In this document: positions 30,948 to 40,366 of the stretch, piece by piece
How positions within the stretch are numbered: position 1 is the stretch's first letter
Layout: every line of letters starts with the position of its first letter
Source: Alphaproteobacteria bacterium
GTDB taxonomy: Bacteria; Pseudomonadota; Alphaproteobacteria; UBA828
Direction: 5' to 3'
Assembly (NCBI GenBank): GCA_022820945.1
Contig: JAJEEP010000007.1
Span: forward strand, 27,659 to 91,658
Length of the DNA stretch: 64,000 nt
Position numbers and translations under genes: made by a program
Notes under the pieces: generated by a model
The model's input: the letters and a program-made list of their open reading frames with translations, nothing else
What the model was told of the DNA's origin: nothing
Databases searched by the model: none

Positions 30948-31652
30948 ATGAGCATTCGAGCTTCCGTCATCGCCGCCTTGCGCGAAGCGGCCGATCCGGC
31001 CAGGGCGCCGCAGCAACAGGCCTACATGAAGTCGGACATGCCCTACTTCGGCGTGGGCGTGCCGCAATGCCGGCGAATCTGCGGAGCCGTGTTCAAGACG
31101 CAACCGCTTGCCGACGCCCGCGCCTGGGAGGAGGCGATTCTCGAGCTCTGGCGCAACGCCGCGCATCGCGAGGAACGCTACGCGGCGGTCGAGCTGCTGC
31201 TCTTCGGGCGCTATTCCAGCTGGCTGGAGCCGACGCGAGTCCCGTTGATCGAGGAGCTGGTGGTCACTGGCGCCTGGTGGGACTACGTGGACGCGATCGC
31301 CGGCCGCGGGGTCGGGACCATGCTCGCCGCTCACCCCCGCCCGATGAAGGTTGTGCTGCGCGCATGGGCGAAGGACGACAACATCTGGAAGCGGCGGACC
31401 GCGATACTCGCCCAGCTTCGGGCCAAGCGGTCGACGGACACGAAGTTGTTGGCCGACGCGATCCGGCCGTCCATCGGCGAGTCGGAGTTCTTCCTGCGCA
31501 AGGGCATCGGCTGGGCATTGCGCGAATATTCCAAGACTGATCCGGACTGGGTATTGGCTTTCGTCAAAGCGCACCCCGAACTCTCGGATCTGAGCCGGCG
31601 CGAGGCGCTCAAGCACCTGGAGCGCACGAAGTCGGCAGGCCGACCCTGCTAG
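30948..31652 (+). CDS. DNA alkylation repair protein (AlkD-like HEAT-repeat glycosylase)
   Basis: ALREAADPARAPQQQAYMKSDMPYFGVGVPQCRRIC...WWDYVDAIAGRGVG...IWKRRTAILAQL...SEFFLRKGIGWALREYSKTDPDWVLAFV. Confidence 0.92.
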   Translation: MSIRASVIAALREAADPARAPQQQAYMKSDMPYFGVGVPQCRRICGAVFKTQPLADARAWEEAILELWRNAAHREERYAAVELLLFGRYSSWLEPTRVPLIEELVVTGAWWDYVDAIAGRGVGTMLAAHPRPMKVVLRAWAKDDNIWKRRTAILAQLRAKRSTDTKLLADAIRPSIGESEFFLRKGIGWALREYSKTDPDWVLAFVKAHPELSDLSRREALKHLERTKSAGRPC

Positions 31653-31672
31653 ACGGAATCTTCGCGATCAGA

Positions 31673-32920
31673 TCACGAGCGGGCCGCGCCTGCGCCGACG
31701 TGGCCGGCCAGGTGGTCGGTGAGATCGCGGGCATCGTCGGCGGTGCCGTGGATGAAGCTCGACTTGCGCCGGCGCAGGAAGTTGAGGCCGATGCGGTAGA
31801 CGCCCGGCGCATCCGTCACCACGCCGCCGTCGTGGCGCAGCCGGCCCTTGCGATCGAACACGGGAAGATCGACCCAGGAGTGATCGGGCTCGTATCCGGT
31901 CGCCCAGATCACCGTCTCTATCCTTTCGCGGGCGAGGTCGAGGGTGAGCGGCGGCGAGTCCTCCACCCGCGTCGGCTCGAAGCGGTGCGGCGGCTCGATG
32001 TCCTCGTCGAGCCCGTTCTCGTCCACCCATTCGTCGATGGTGTCGAGCAGCCGGCCCTGCTTCAGGTCCGCGAGGTTGCACTTGTTGCGAAGCGAGCCCG
32101 AGAACTGCGCCTTGCCGTCCGAGAACCCGGCCAGCAAGCCCACCAGCCGCACCCCCTGATCGGTGAGGTCGTTGAGATTGAGCGTGGAGCGCTCCGGCGT
32201 GCCCACGAGCTGCGGCGAGGGAACCCGGCGTGCGCGCACGATGTCGTCCACCTCGTCGTAGCGCTCGTCGTGCAGCCCGGTGCGATCCATCCACCACAGG
32301 ATGTCCTTGCCGCGATAGGAGCGCGGCATGCGCACGTGCTCGCCCACGGCGATCGTCACGGGGCGGCCCGAGCGGTGCACCTCGTCCGCGATCTGGACCC
32401 CGGTGGCGGACGCGCCGACCACCAGCACGCCGCCCTCCGGCAAGTCCGAGGGCCGTGTGTAGTCCATCGGCGTCACCGACTCGACGGCGCCGGGGAGCGC
32501 CGCCCCGACCGCCGGAATCTTCGGAACGTTGAAGCCGCCGGAGGCGAGCACCACGCATGCGCAGCGCCAGACGCCCCGGTCCGTGGCCACCTCGTAGCCG
32601 TCGCCATTCCTCGTCAGGCACTCGACGGTGGTGCCGGTCTCCAGCGGGGGCGCGACCAGCCGGGCGTAGCGTTCGATGAACGCCACCACGTCGGCCATGG
32701 TCATGAAGCCGTCGGGATCGTCGCCGTCGTAGGCGAGGCCGGGCACGTGCGTCTGCCAGTTCGGCGTCAGCAGGCGGAGCGACTCCCAGCGCTCCGTCCG
32801 CCACGTGTGAGCCACCTCGCCGCGCTCGATCACCACGTGATCGATCCCGCGCGCGGTGAGGCAATGGCTCACGGCGAGGCCGGCATGCCCGGCCCCGACC
32901 ACGACGGTCGTCGTCTGCAT
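31673..32920 (-). CDS. Flavin-containing monooxygenase-like NAD(P)/FAD oxidoreductase (CzcO type)
   Basis: MQTTTVVVGAGHAGLAVSHCLTARGIDHVVIERGEVAHTWRTERWESLRLLTPNWQTHVPG...GGVLVVGASATGVQIADEV...VIWATGYEPD. Confidence 0.92.
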   Translation of the reverse strand: MQTTTVVVGAGHAGLAVSHCLTARGIDHVVIERGEVAHTWRTERWESLRLLTPNWQTHVPGLAYDGDDPDGFMTMADVVAFIERYARLVAPPLETGTTVECLTRNGDGYEVATDRGVWRCACVVLASGGFNVPKIPAVGAALPGAVESVTPMDYTRPSDLPEGGVLVVGASATGVQIADEVHRSGRPVTIAVGEHVRMPRSYRGKDILWWMDRTGLHDERYDEVDDIVRARRVPSPQLVGTPERSTLNLNDLTDQGVRLVGLLAGFSDGKAQFSGSLRNKCNLADLKQGRLLDTIDEWVDENGLDEDIEPPHRFEPTRVEDSPPLTLDLARERIETVIWATGYEPDHSWVDLPVFDRKGRLRHDGGVVTDAPGVYRIGLNFLRRRKSSFIHGTADDARDLTDHLAGHVGAGAARS

Positions 32921-32928
32921 GACGACGG

Positions 32929-33492
32929 CTACTTGACCTCGACGGTGACGTTGGTCGGGTTGGTCAGGATATCGTAGACCGCCGAGCGCTTCTGCGATTG
33001 GGCGACCAGCGCCGCGATCTCGTCGGGCGTGGCGTCGGCGTCGATATCGTAGGTGACCTTGACATTGCTGAAGCCGTTCCGGACCTCGGGATCGGCACCC
33101 AGGATGCCGGCGATGTCCATGTCGCCTTCGACCGTGGCCTTGACCGAGCGTAGCTGGATCTCCCGCACCTGTGCCACCGCGGCGACGCCGGCGGTCAGGC
33201 AGCTCGCGAGGCCCGTGAGCACGATCTCCACCGGCGTGGCCGCGTTGTCCTCCGCCGCGAACACCAGCGGATGATCGGACTCGAAATTGTAGCTCGCCTT
33301 GTGATCGTTCTCCTGGCCGAGGCCGAAATAGCCTTCCACTTGCGTTTTGCTGTGCGTGCCGTGGAGCCACTCGTTGGTGACGCGCCACGTGAACTGGCCG
33401 GCTTCGGGCTGGTCGCCCAGGATGTTGCGGGCGCCGAGCAGGTGCTCGACGTTGACGCCGTTAAGGCCGGGAGTTTCGCTGCTGTCGGACAT
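32929..33492 (-). CDS. OsmC-family protein
   Basis: EYNVEH...HPLVFAAEDNAATPVEIVLTGLASCLTAGVAAVAQVREIQLRSVKATVEGDMDIAGILG; AGGAGAA Shine-Dalgarno. Confidence 0.92.
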   Translation of the reverse strand: MSDSSETPGLNGVNVEHLLGARNILGDQPEAGQFTWRVTNEWLHGTHSKTQVEGYFGLGQENDHKASYNFESDHPLVFAAEDNAATPVEIVLTGLASCLTAGVAAVAQVREIQLRSVKATVEGDMDIAGILGADPEVRNGFSNVKVTYDIDADATPDEIAALVAQSQKRSAVYDILTNPTNVTVEVK

Positions 33493-33917
33493 GGATCTTC
33501 TCCTTGTGGGCATGGTTGTCGGGTTGCGACACCGCCCCGGTCGGTGGCGATGCCAGAGGCCTGGAGGACCGCGCGGTCTCCATCGCTCTCACCCGGTGGG
33601 ATTGGCTACGAGCGGTAGCCTAGGTACAGACGCGGCAGGACGCGGCCCCCGGAGGGGCGAATGGCTGGGCGCACAGAGTCATCATCTGGCGGTACTCCTC
33701 TCGTCTCCTACGCGCTCTACGAGCGCCGTGAGCGGAGCTCCGCCTCCGGCTAACTCATCGATCAGGCATTGGCACCGCTCTTGGCGGTTGCCGCGGCTTC
33801 GAAGGGCCTGTCCCTCCACCGCTCTGGATGAGCGCGTCCTGTGCGCGCATGAAACACAAACCGGCCGGCGCGGTCAACAAAATGTCGCCGCGGCGATGCG
33901 CGGCCGCGCGGCGCGCC

Positions 33918-35126
33918 TCAGGCTCCCGCCTTGGCCACCGCGTGCTGCGGTGCGCCGCCGCCGCTGCTCGGCAGCCAGAAGGCGATGATGGCGACCAGCG
34001 CCGCCGAGCCGCCGAGCCCGACGAAGAGCCAGAGGAAGCCGCCGGAGACGCCGTGGAGGCCCGCGACCAGCGGCGCCGCCACCGCGCTCGCGCCGAGGCC
34101 CAGCAGGAACTTCACGCCGAAGACCCGCGCCCGCCAGCTCTCCGGCGTGTAGCGCGTGACCAGCGCGTCCTGAATCGGGATTTCGCCGACCACCACCATC
34201 ATCATCGCGAGCGCCACGACGATCAGGCCGTGGCCGGCGAGCACGCCGGCGGCGGCCACCAGCGGCGCCTGGGCGAACAGCACCGCGATCCAGACCGGCT
34301 TCGCCGGGTAGCGGTCGATCAGCCAGCCGACCCCGATCTGGGCGAAGGCGGCGATGGCAATGACCAGCGAAACCAGCCCGCCGATGCCGAGGGCACCGTC
34401 CGCGATCCCGGTCAGGCCGTCGTCGAACAGCTTGGGCAAGGCGATGGTCGTGGTCTGGAAGGTGAGCCCGGTAAGCGTCGTCGCGATGCCGATCACCACC
34501 ACCAGCCGCAGCAGCGTGCCCGAGGGCTGGCCGCCCCATCCCCGGCCCAGGGTGGGTCGGGAGGAAACCTCCTCGCTGTTGCGCCACTCGCGGCAGACCG
34601 CGATGAACCAGAGCCCCACGACCAGCGAGACCGCGCCTGGCACGAAGAACGCCGCGCGCCAGCTGATCGCATCGCTCAGCGACGCAGCCACGATGGCTGC
34701 CGCCGCCAGCCCGAAATTCCCCGCGACTCCGTTGATCCCGAGCAGCTTGCCGACCTTCTCCCGTCCCTCCACCAGCATGGCGATGCCGACCGGGTGATAG
34801 ATCGAGGCGAAGAGGCCGATCAGCGTGAGCCCGACCGCAAGCTCGAACGGCGTCCGGGCGAAGCCGGTGAGGATGGACGCAGCCCCGATGCCGACAAAGA
34901 AGATCGCGAGCATCGCGGGCCGGCTCCAGCGGTCCCCCAGCCAGCCGGCCGGCAGCGTGCCCGCGGCGAAGGCGATGAAGCCGGGCACCGCGAGCGAGAG
35001 CAGCTCGCCGTAGGAACGGCCGAACACCCCTTCGAGGGTGAGCACCACCGTCGGGTAGAGCAGCAGGAACAGGTGGTCGAGCCCGTGCCCGACGTTGATG
35101 AAGAGAATGCGGGAGCGGTCGGCCAT
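33918..35126 (-). CDS. MFS transporter
   Basis: About 12 hydrophobic segments; LPAGWLGDRWSRPAMLAIFFVGIGAASILTG, GWLIDRYPAKPVWIAVLFAQ. Confidence 0.9.
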   Translation of the reverse strand: MADRSRILFINVGHGLDHLFLLLYPTVVLTLEGVFGRSYGELLSLAVPGFIAFAAGTLPAGWLGDRWSRPAMLAIFFVGIGAASILTGFARTPFELAVGLTLIGLFASIYHPVGIAMLVEGREKVGKLLGINGVAGNFGLAAAAIVAASLSDAISWRAAFFVPGAVSLVVGLWFIAVCREWRNSEEVSSRPTLGRGWGGQPSGTLLRLVVVIGIATTLTGLTFQTTTIALPKLFDDGLTGIADGALGIGGLVSLVIAIAAFAQIGVGWLIDRYPAKPVWIAVLFAQAPLVAAAGVLAGHGLIVVALAMMMVVVGEIPIQDALVTRYTPESWRARVFGVKFLLGLGASAVAAPLVAGLHGVSGGFLWLFVGLGGSAALVAIIAFWLPSSGGGAPQHAVAKAGA

Positions 35127-35237
35127 CGCGTCCTCAGCCGCAGGGCACCGGCGGGACTCCTCCGGCGGGTCTCGTCATCGGCCGGTCTTCCGGTGCCGGC
35201 GGCCGGTCCGCATCGTGGGCGCGCGGCGGGCGCGGAA

Positions 35238-35311
35238 TGGAGCGGGTGAAGGGAATCGAACCCTCGTCGTAAGCTTGGGAAGCTTCTGCTCTACCATTGA
35301 GCTACACCCGC
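35238..35311 (-). tRNA. tRNA-Gly (anticodon CCC), 3' CCA encoded
   Basis: GCGGGTGTAGCTCAATGGTAGAGCAGAAGCTTCCCAAGCTTACGACGAGGGTTCGATTCCCTTCACCCGCTCCA: full cloverleaf, anticodon loop TTCCCAA. Confidence 0.95.
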
Positions 35312-35385
35312 CCGGCCCGGAAGGATAGGGGTCTGCCGCAGCCCCCGCAAGCGGACCGCTCGCCCAGCCTCGATCGCACCGTTCG

Positions 35386-35994
35386 TCATCGGTGGCTGCG
35401 CGGTGCCTTGTCCACGTAGGCGATGCGGCCCTCCTTCAAGGCCAGAGCCTGCTCGATCAGCTCCTCCTTCGAGTGCAGCAGGTCGCCCCTGGGCAGCTTC
35501 GCGGAGTCCAGCAGCCGGTCCATCGTGTCGTCGTGGGGCTCCAGCGTGCCGTCGGCGAGAATGTGAGTGACGGCGACGCCGCGCCCGGCGAGCGTGCGGC
35601 CGACCAGCAGCGTCCGGTGGCAGTCGAGCGGCTCCTTCTCCGCGCACATCAGCGCGATGCGCTCGTCCCGTGCAGCCTCCATCACTCGGTCGATCCCCTC
35701 GCGGTAGAGGGGCGTCCGTGCCAGGCGGTCGTAGCGCACGCGTCCCTCCTCGTAGCACGAGCGGTCTTCGGGGCGTCCGCCGAGCGCCTGCCCCATGAAG
35801 CGGTACGCGATGCCGTGCGCCTGCAGCGCGGCGTCGAGGGACTTGCGGTTGAACTGCGGGTTGAAGCGGCTGTAGGGCGCAGACCGAACGTCGGCGAGTG
35901 TCGTGACGCCGTGCCGCTGCAAGAGCGAGACGAAGGTCTCCAGCGGGTGGTTGGAGTGCCCGACCGTCAGAACGAGCGTTTCCCTCGCGCTCAT
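35386..35994 (-). CDS. DUF488 domain protein (start may be 36018)
   Basis: VLTVGHSNHPLETFVSLLQRHGVTTLADVRSAPYSRFNPQFNRKSLDAALQAHGIAYRFMGQALGGR...IALMCAEKEPLDCHRTLLVG. Confidence 0.93.
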   Translation of the reverse strand: MSARETLVLTVGHSNHPLETFVSLLQRHGVTTLADVRSAPYSRFNPQFNRKSLDAALQAHGIAYRFMGQALGGRPEDRSCYEEGRVRYDRLARTPLYREGIDRVMEAARDERIALMCAEKEPLDCHRTLLVGRTLAGRGVAVTHILADGTLEPHDDTMDRLLDSAKLPRGDLLHSKEELIEQALALKEGRIAYVDKAPRSHR

Positions 35995-36107
35995 GAGGGC
36001 GCTCCACCGTCTGGCCAAGCGTCACCCTCCGTCGAGCAATGGCGTTTGGTGCGCGCATGTGGTGAGGTGCGTGCAGCAACGCAACGCACGGCTGGAGGAG
36101 GGGAACG

Positions 36108-36533
36108 ATGACACAGGACGTGACGGCGGCGGGGCTGGAAGCCGCCTTCCACGCATGGGCGCGCGGGCTCAACGAGGGCGACCTCGACGCCTTCTGGAGC
36201 GCCTTCGACGACGGCGCCGAGATTCTGGACGAGGACTATCCCTGGCGGATGACGCTGGAGGAGTTCAAGGACCATATCGACTTTCACGCCGGCGGCGCCG
36301 GATTGTGGGAGCACTTCAAGTGGATCCCGCGGGAGCTGAACGTCAAGGTCTGGGGCACCACGGGCCATGTTAGCGGCTTCTCGACCTTCCGGGGCAAGCC
36401 GCGTGACGCGGGCTTTCGGCAGCGCTTCATGGGCTTCACCCAGACCTGGTACCACAAGGACGGCACGTGGCTTCAAGTCTGCTGGCACCAAAGCCCGTTG
36501 CTCGGCCGCATCCACGGCGCCTCTCCGAGCTAG
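36108..36533 (+). CDS. SnoaL/NTF2-like protein
   Basis: TAAGLEAAFHAWARGLNEGDLDAFWSAFDDGAEILDEDYPWRMTLEEFKDHIDFH...MGFTQTWYHKDGTWLQVCWHQSPL. Confidence 0.8.
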   Translation: MTQDVTAAGLEAAFHAWARGLNEGDLDAFWSAFDDGAEILDEDYPWRMTLEEFKDHIDFHAGGAGLWEHFKWIPRELNVKVWGTTGHVSGFSTFRGKPRDAGFRQRFMGFTQTWYHKDGTWLQVCWHQSPLLGRIHGASPS

Positions 36534-36550
36534 ACCAGGATCCGACCGCA

Positions 36551-36603
36551 CCCACGTCCCCCCTCCGGTCTTCTAAAGAGGAGGGGGACAGGGGGAGGTG
36601 GGG
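36551..36603. repeat. Partial second copy, opposite orientation, of the 15614-15801 repeat core; itself hairpin-forming
   Basis: ggagggggacagggggaggtggg (36580-36602) is the exact reverse complement of cccacctccccctgtccccctcc (15627-15649). Confidence 0.75.
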
Positions 36604-36693
36604 TCGCGGAGGCAAGCGAGCATCGCGCGGGAACGCGCGCGGAATTATGAGTCGAGCGCCCGGCAACGCACGAGGAGTCCGACCATGATCGGG

Positions 36694-36785
36694 ACCGGGC
36701 CGCGCAGCGGCCCGGACGGCGCGACAGCGCCGCGCGCGTAGCGCGTAAGCCAAGCGAACGGAGTTCGCGCCCGGCGTCTGAGGGA
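36694..36785. repeat. Dispersed intergenic multi-hairpin repeat, copy 2
   Basis: accgggccgcgcagcggcccggacggcgcgacagcgccgcgcgcgtagcgcgtaagccaagcgaacggagttcgcgcccggcgtctgaggga; aligns with 8829-8915 in the same orientation. Confidence 0.85.
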
Positions 36786-37474
36786 GAAGAAAGAGTCCAG
36801 CGCCCGCCGTGGAGAAAAATGATTAATCCGGCGGCCGGTCGCGAACGGACAAGTGCTTTGGCGTATGCGCAATAGCGCGTGGCTGCTTGGCACCTAGACG
36901 GGCACGTGCGTGCGGTCTTGTCTGCCTTATAAAGGCGAGGCCAATATTTCCGGCATGACCCGATTGGCGGCCTGTATTCGGTTGCGGCGAGCGAACCCGG
37001 CTCAACGAGAAACGTGGCTCATGCTTGGATCGGCTGAGCTTGATCTTCGCTCTCGTAACCGATCGCTTCTCCGGACCGGATCTGCCAAACGTCGTGCGCT
37101 TTCGAATGCGGGCGTCTCAGCTTGCGCGGCGAACGCGTTCACTCAACGGTCCTGCTCGCTCGCAGCGAAATCCAAATCGGTTTTACGTGCCGCGAAAGGG
37201 CATTGAACGATTTATCTAACCCGTGCCTGGAAATTACTCGTGCTCTTTACGTCCGTGCGGGTTCGGCATGCCTCGGAGGCCCGGCTACTCTCGACCCTGC
37301 CTATGGCGCTCACGTGGTATCAACAATTACGGCTGCCAATTCGAGCCTGCGTGAAATCCGGGATTCTCCCGGACCGGCCGTGTGTAGGCATGAATTTCGC
37401 GATACATCGTCGAAAGTTATAACGAATAATCAGCGAATAGAGTAAATCGATTTGATCGACTTAAGTCTCCGAAA

Positions 37475-38407
37475 TTAGCGCTCAATGCATTGTTCGAAAA
37501 AGTTCAGGCACTTGCGGGCCAAGGGCCGTTGTCGCCCCTTCTTCGTAGCTACGGCGCAAAACCGATTGTCGGTCTCCAGAAATTTGTCATCGGGAGTGAT
37601 CAACGCACCGGACTCAAGATAACGCTCGATGAAATGACGCCAGCCTAGTACAATGCCCTGCCCCGCTGCGGCGGCCTCCAGTATGTAGGTGTAGTTGTCA
37701 AAATTGGCAAACCGGGGTGCGGGGCTGGGACGCCCTACGACGTCGAACCAATCGTCCCACGATGTCCAACCCTCATTGGGCCGCCCAGTATCGAGAAACG
37801 TCAGCCTGCTCCAATCGGTTACGGGGCGCCTGAGTGTCTCGGCATGAAGCGCGGCGTATCCGGGCGAGCATAGAGGGCTGACCTTTTCCTTGACTATAAC
37901 CGCACAGTCCTCCGGGACGTTTGTTGCCATATCCCAAGTCAAGAGCACATCGGCGACCGGCGTGGGCGGCAAGTACTGAATGTTATGTTGGTAAGTCAAA
38001 ATCCGAATTCGAACCTGCTCACCGAGCGCCTTTTGGAGCGCTTCGTATCGCGGCATCAGGAAAAGGTGCGATATCTCGTCCGAGCAGGCGACCACCAGCT
38101 CCACCTGCTCGCCGGTCGATAGTTCCGCGACTTCCGCAGCCCCTGCATGGATAGCGCCCAGGCCGATGGCGACGGCATCGCGATAGCGGCTGCCGGCATC
38201 GGTCAGGGTCACCCCGGTCCGGGAACGATGGAACAGTCGGATCGAAAGTTGCCGCTCCAGGCTCGCAATGTGGCGGCTGATGGCGGATTGCGATGTGCGC
38301 AGCTCCCGAGCGGCACGAGAGAAATTGCCGTGGCGCGCGGCGCTCTCAAAGGCGATCAGAGCGCTCGTCGGCGGAATCCGGTATGGCCCGCGGCGACTCA
38401 TGTTCAT
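37475..38407 (-). CDS. LysR-family transcriptional regulator
   Basis: RIPPTSALIAFESAARHGNFSRAARELRTSQSAISRHIASLERQLSIRLFHRSRTGVTLTDAGSRY: LysR HTH. Confidence 0.93.
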   Translation of the reverse strand: MNMSRRGPYRIPPTSALIAFESAARHGNFSRAARELRTSQSAISRHIASLERQLSIRLFHRSRTGVTLTDAGSRYRDAVAIGLGAIHAGAAEVAELSTGEQVELVVACSDEISHLFLMPRYEALQKALGEQVRIRILTYQHNIQYLPPTPVADVLLTWDMATNVPEDCAVIVKEKVSPLCSPGYAALHAETLRRPVTDWSRLTFLDTGRPNEGWTSWDDWFDVVGRPSPAPRFANFDNYTYILEAAAAGQGIVLGWRHFIERYLESGALITPDDKFLETDNRFCAVATKKGRQRPLARKCLNFFEQCIER

Positions 38408-39008
38408 TGTGGTATACTCTTGGAGTCAAAATGGCAATAATTCGCTGCGGTCTCGAAAAAATTCATGCAGTGACATATCAAGAGAAGCATTTGTTATACC
38501 GGGATAGACATCAATTGTATTTGTCGAGAGTCCGGGTTCATATTGGAATTTCTAATGGCCTTGCTTCCAAATTCGGGCAAGGTCATCGCGTAGGGCGGTG
38601 GCAACTCGGGCCGGAGGCGGCTCCGAAAAGCAATTGAGTCAGACCTTGATTGAAATTCAAAATCGTCGGTAAGCGCAGGGGCCGAATAACTCTCACCCGA
38701 CAGTGGGTCGTAGGGGAAACGGCGCGAAGGCGAGGGAGGAGAAACTCGTTCTCGCATCCTCCCGGCGCGGCATGAACATCTGCGGTTCTGCCGGGAGGCA
38801 GGACGAACGCATTCGCATCGGCGTCCAAAAGCAGACCGCCTCCGTCTTGATTGCGACGGTTCGAGATTGCCCTCTCGGTTGCTGCACAGCCCGTCGGATC
38901 GTCACCCGTCGAACGACCTTCGCCGCTGCCGCGCTTGTCGCTTGACCCTTCGCCTCCCGCTGTCACTCTGACGCGAAAGGACGGGAACTGACGCGAGGGA
39001 GACGAGCG

Positions 39009-39854
39009 ATGGAAGGCAAGCTCTGCGTCGTCACCGGCGCCACCGACGGGATCGGCCGCGTCACCGCGCGGGCGCTGGCCGAGCGGGGCGCCGAGGTCGT
39101 GCTCGTCGGGCGCAACGCCGCCAAGGGCGCGGAGGTCTGCAAGGCGATCCGCCGCTCGTCCCGCAACGACCGCGTGCGCTTCGAGCAGGCGGACCTTTCA
39201 AGTCAGGCCGAGATCAGGGCGCTGGCGGAACGCCTCACCGCTGACGGTACGGCCATCGATGTGCTGGTCAACAACGTGGGCGCGATATTCAACCGCCGGC
39301 GCGAGAGCACCGACGGGATCGAGATGACGTTCGCCCTCAACCATCTCGGCTACTTCCTGCTGACCGGGCTCTTGCTCGGGAGCCTGAAGGCGAGCGCTGC
39401 GGCCCGCATCGTCAACGTCGCCTCCGAGGCCCATCGCGGCGGGCAAATGGACCTGGAAGACCCGCAGGGAACGAAGCGCTATAGCGGCTGGCGTGCGTAC
39501 CAGCAGAGCAAGCTCGCCAACATTCTCTTCACCTGTCGCCTCGCGACCCTGCTGGAAGGGACGACCGTCACGACGAATTGCCTGCACCCCGGCTTCGTCG
39601 CCAGCAGGTTCGGGCAGAACAACGGTTGGCTTTTCGTCACGGTGCTGAAGACCATCATGCGCTTCTCCGCGATCGACGTGGAGACCGGCGCACGCACCAG
39701 CGTTCATGTCGCGACCAGTCCCGATGTCGCGGGCGTCTCCGGCCGCTACTTCGACAAGAGCCGTGAAGTCACCAGCTCGCTCGCCTCGCGCGACGAGGAG
39801 ACTGCGCTCCGCCTGTGGGAGCTGAGCGAGGAACTCACCGGCCATCGTTACTGA
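39009..39854 (+). CDS. SDR-family oxidoreductase (retinol-dehydrogenase-like)
   Basis: MEGKLCVVTGATDGIGRVTARALAERGAEVVLVGRN...VNNVGAIFNRRRESTDGIEMTFALNHLGYFLLTGLLL...YQQSKLANILF. Confidence 0.93.
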   Translation: MEGKLCVVTGATDGIGRVTARALAERGAEVVLVGRNAAKGAEVCKAIRRSSRNDRVRFEQADLSSQAEIRALAERLTADGTAIDVLVNNVGAIFNRRRESTDGIEMTFALNHLGYFLLTGLLLGSLKASAAARIVNVASEAHRGGQMDLEDPQGTKRYSGWRAYQQSKLANILFTCRLATLLEGTTVTTNCLHPGFVASRFGQNNGWLFVTVLKTIMRFSAIDVETGARTSVHVATSPDVAGVSGRYFDKSREVTSSLASRDEETALRLWELSEELTGHRY

Positions 39855-39949
39855 GCGCGCAACTCGCTATAAGGCCCTGCAGATCCTGTGGCGGACGCGG
39901 GCCGGGCCATACCGGCCTCCGCCATCACCCACTCGACTGGAGCGAATGA

Positions 39950-40360
39950 ATGTCCCTCAACGTCTATCTTTTCTTCGACGGCAACTGCCGCGAGGTGTTC
40001 GAGTTCTACCGCTCGGTCTTCGGCGGCGAATTCTCGATGATCCAGACCTTCGGCGACGGCCCGCCCGAAATGAACGTGCCGGACTCCGAGAAGGACAGGA
40101 TCATGCACGTGTCGCTTCCCGTCGGCTCGACCGTGCTGATGGGCAGCGACAGCACGTCGGCGTTCGGCCCGCCGCCGGCAACGGGCGACAACTTCGCCAT
40201 CTCGGTGAACGCCGAGAGCAGGGAGCAGTGCGACGACCTATGCGCCAGGATGTCCGAGGGCGGCACGGTGACGTCGCCGCCGCAGGAAATGTTCTGGGGC
40301 GCCTACTTCGGCTGCTGGACCGACCGGTTCGGAATCAAGTGGATGGCCAACTGCGAGTAG
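39950..40360 (+). CDS. VOC-family (PhnB/glyoxalase-like) protein
   Basis: MSLNVYLFFDGNCREVFEFYRSVFGGEFSMIQTFGDGPPEMNVPDSEKDRIMHVSLPVGSTVLMGSD. Confidence 0.92.
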   Translation: MSLNVYLFFDGNCREVFEFYRSVFGGEFSMIQTFGDGPPEMNVPDSEKDRIMHVSLPVGSTVLMGSDSTSAFGPPPATGDNFAISVNAESREQCDDLCARMSEGGTVTSPPQEMFWGAYFGCWTDRFGIKWMANCE

Positions 40361-40366
40361 GCCGGC

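Noticed and set aside
35238-35311. tRNA-Gly as an integration site of a genomic island
   Set aside because: No integrase and no direct repeat of the tRNA 3' end seen nearby; the flanking genes (MFS, DUF488) look ordinary.
36890-37474. Possible degraded integrase or small RNA gene in the gene-poor DNA before LysR
   Set aside because: Short arginine-rich ORFs only; no recognisable catalytic motif or RNA family signature by eye. Kept only as an unexplained region.
38431-38637. Small plus-strand ORF MAIIRCGLEKIHAVTYQEKHLLYRDRHQLYLSRVRVHIG...
   Set aside because: No clear Shine-Dalgarno, no recognisable family; could be chance ORF in AT-richer DNA.
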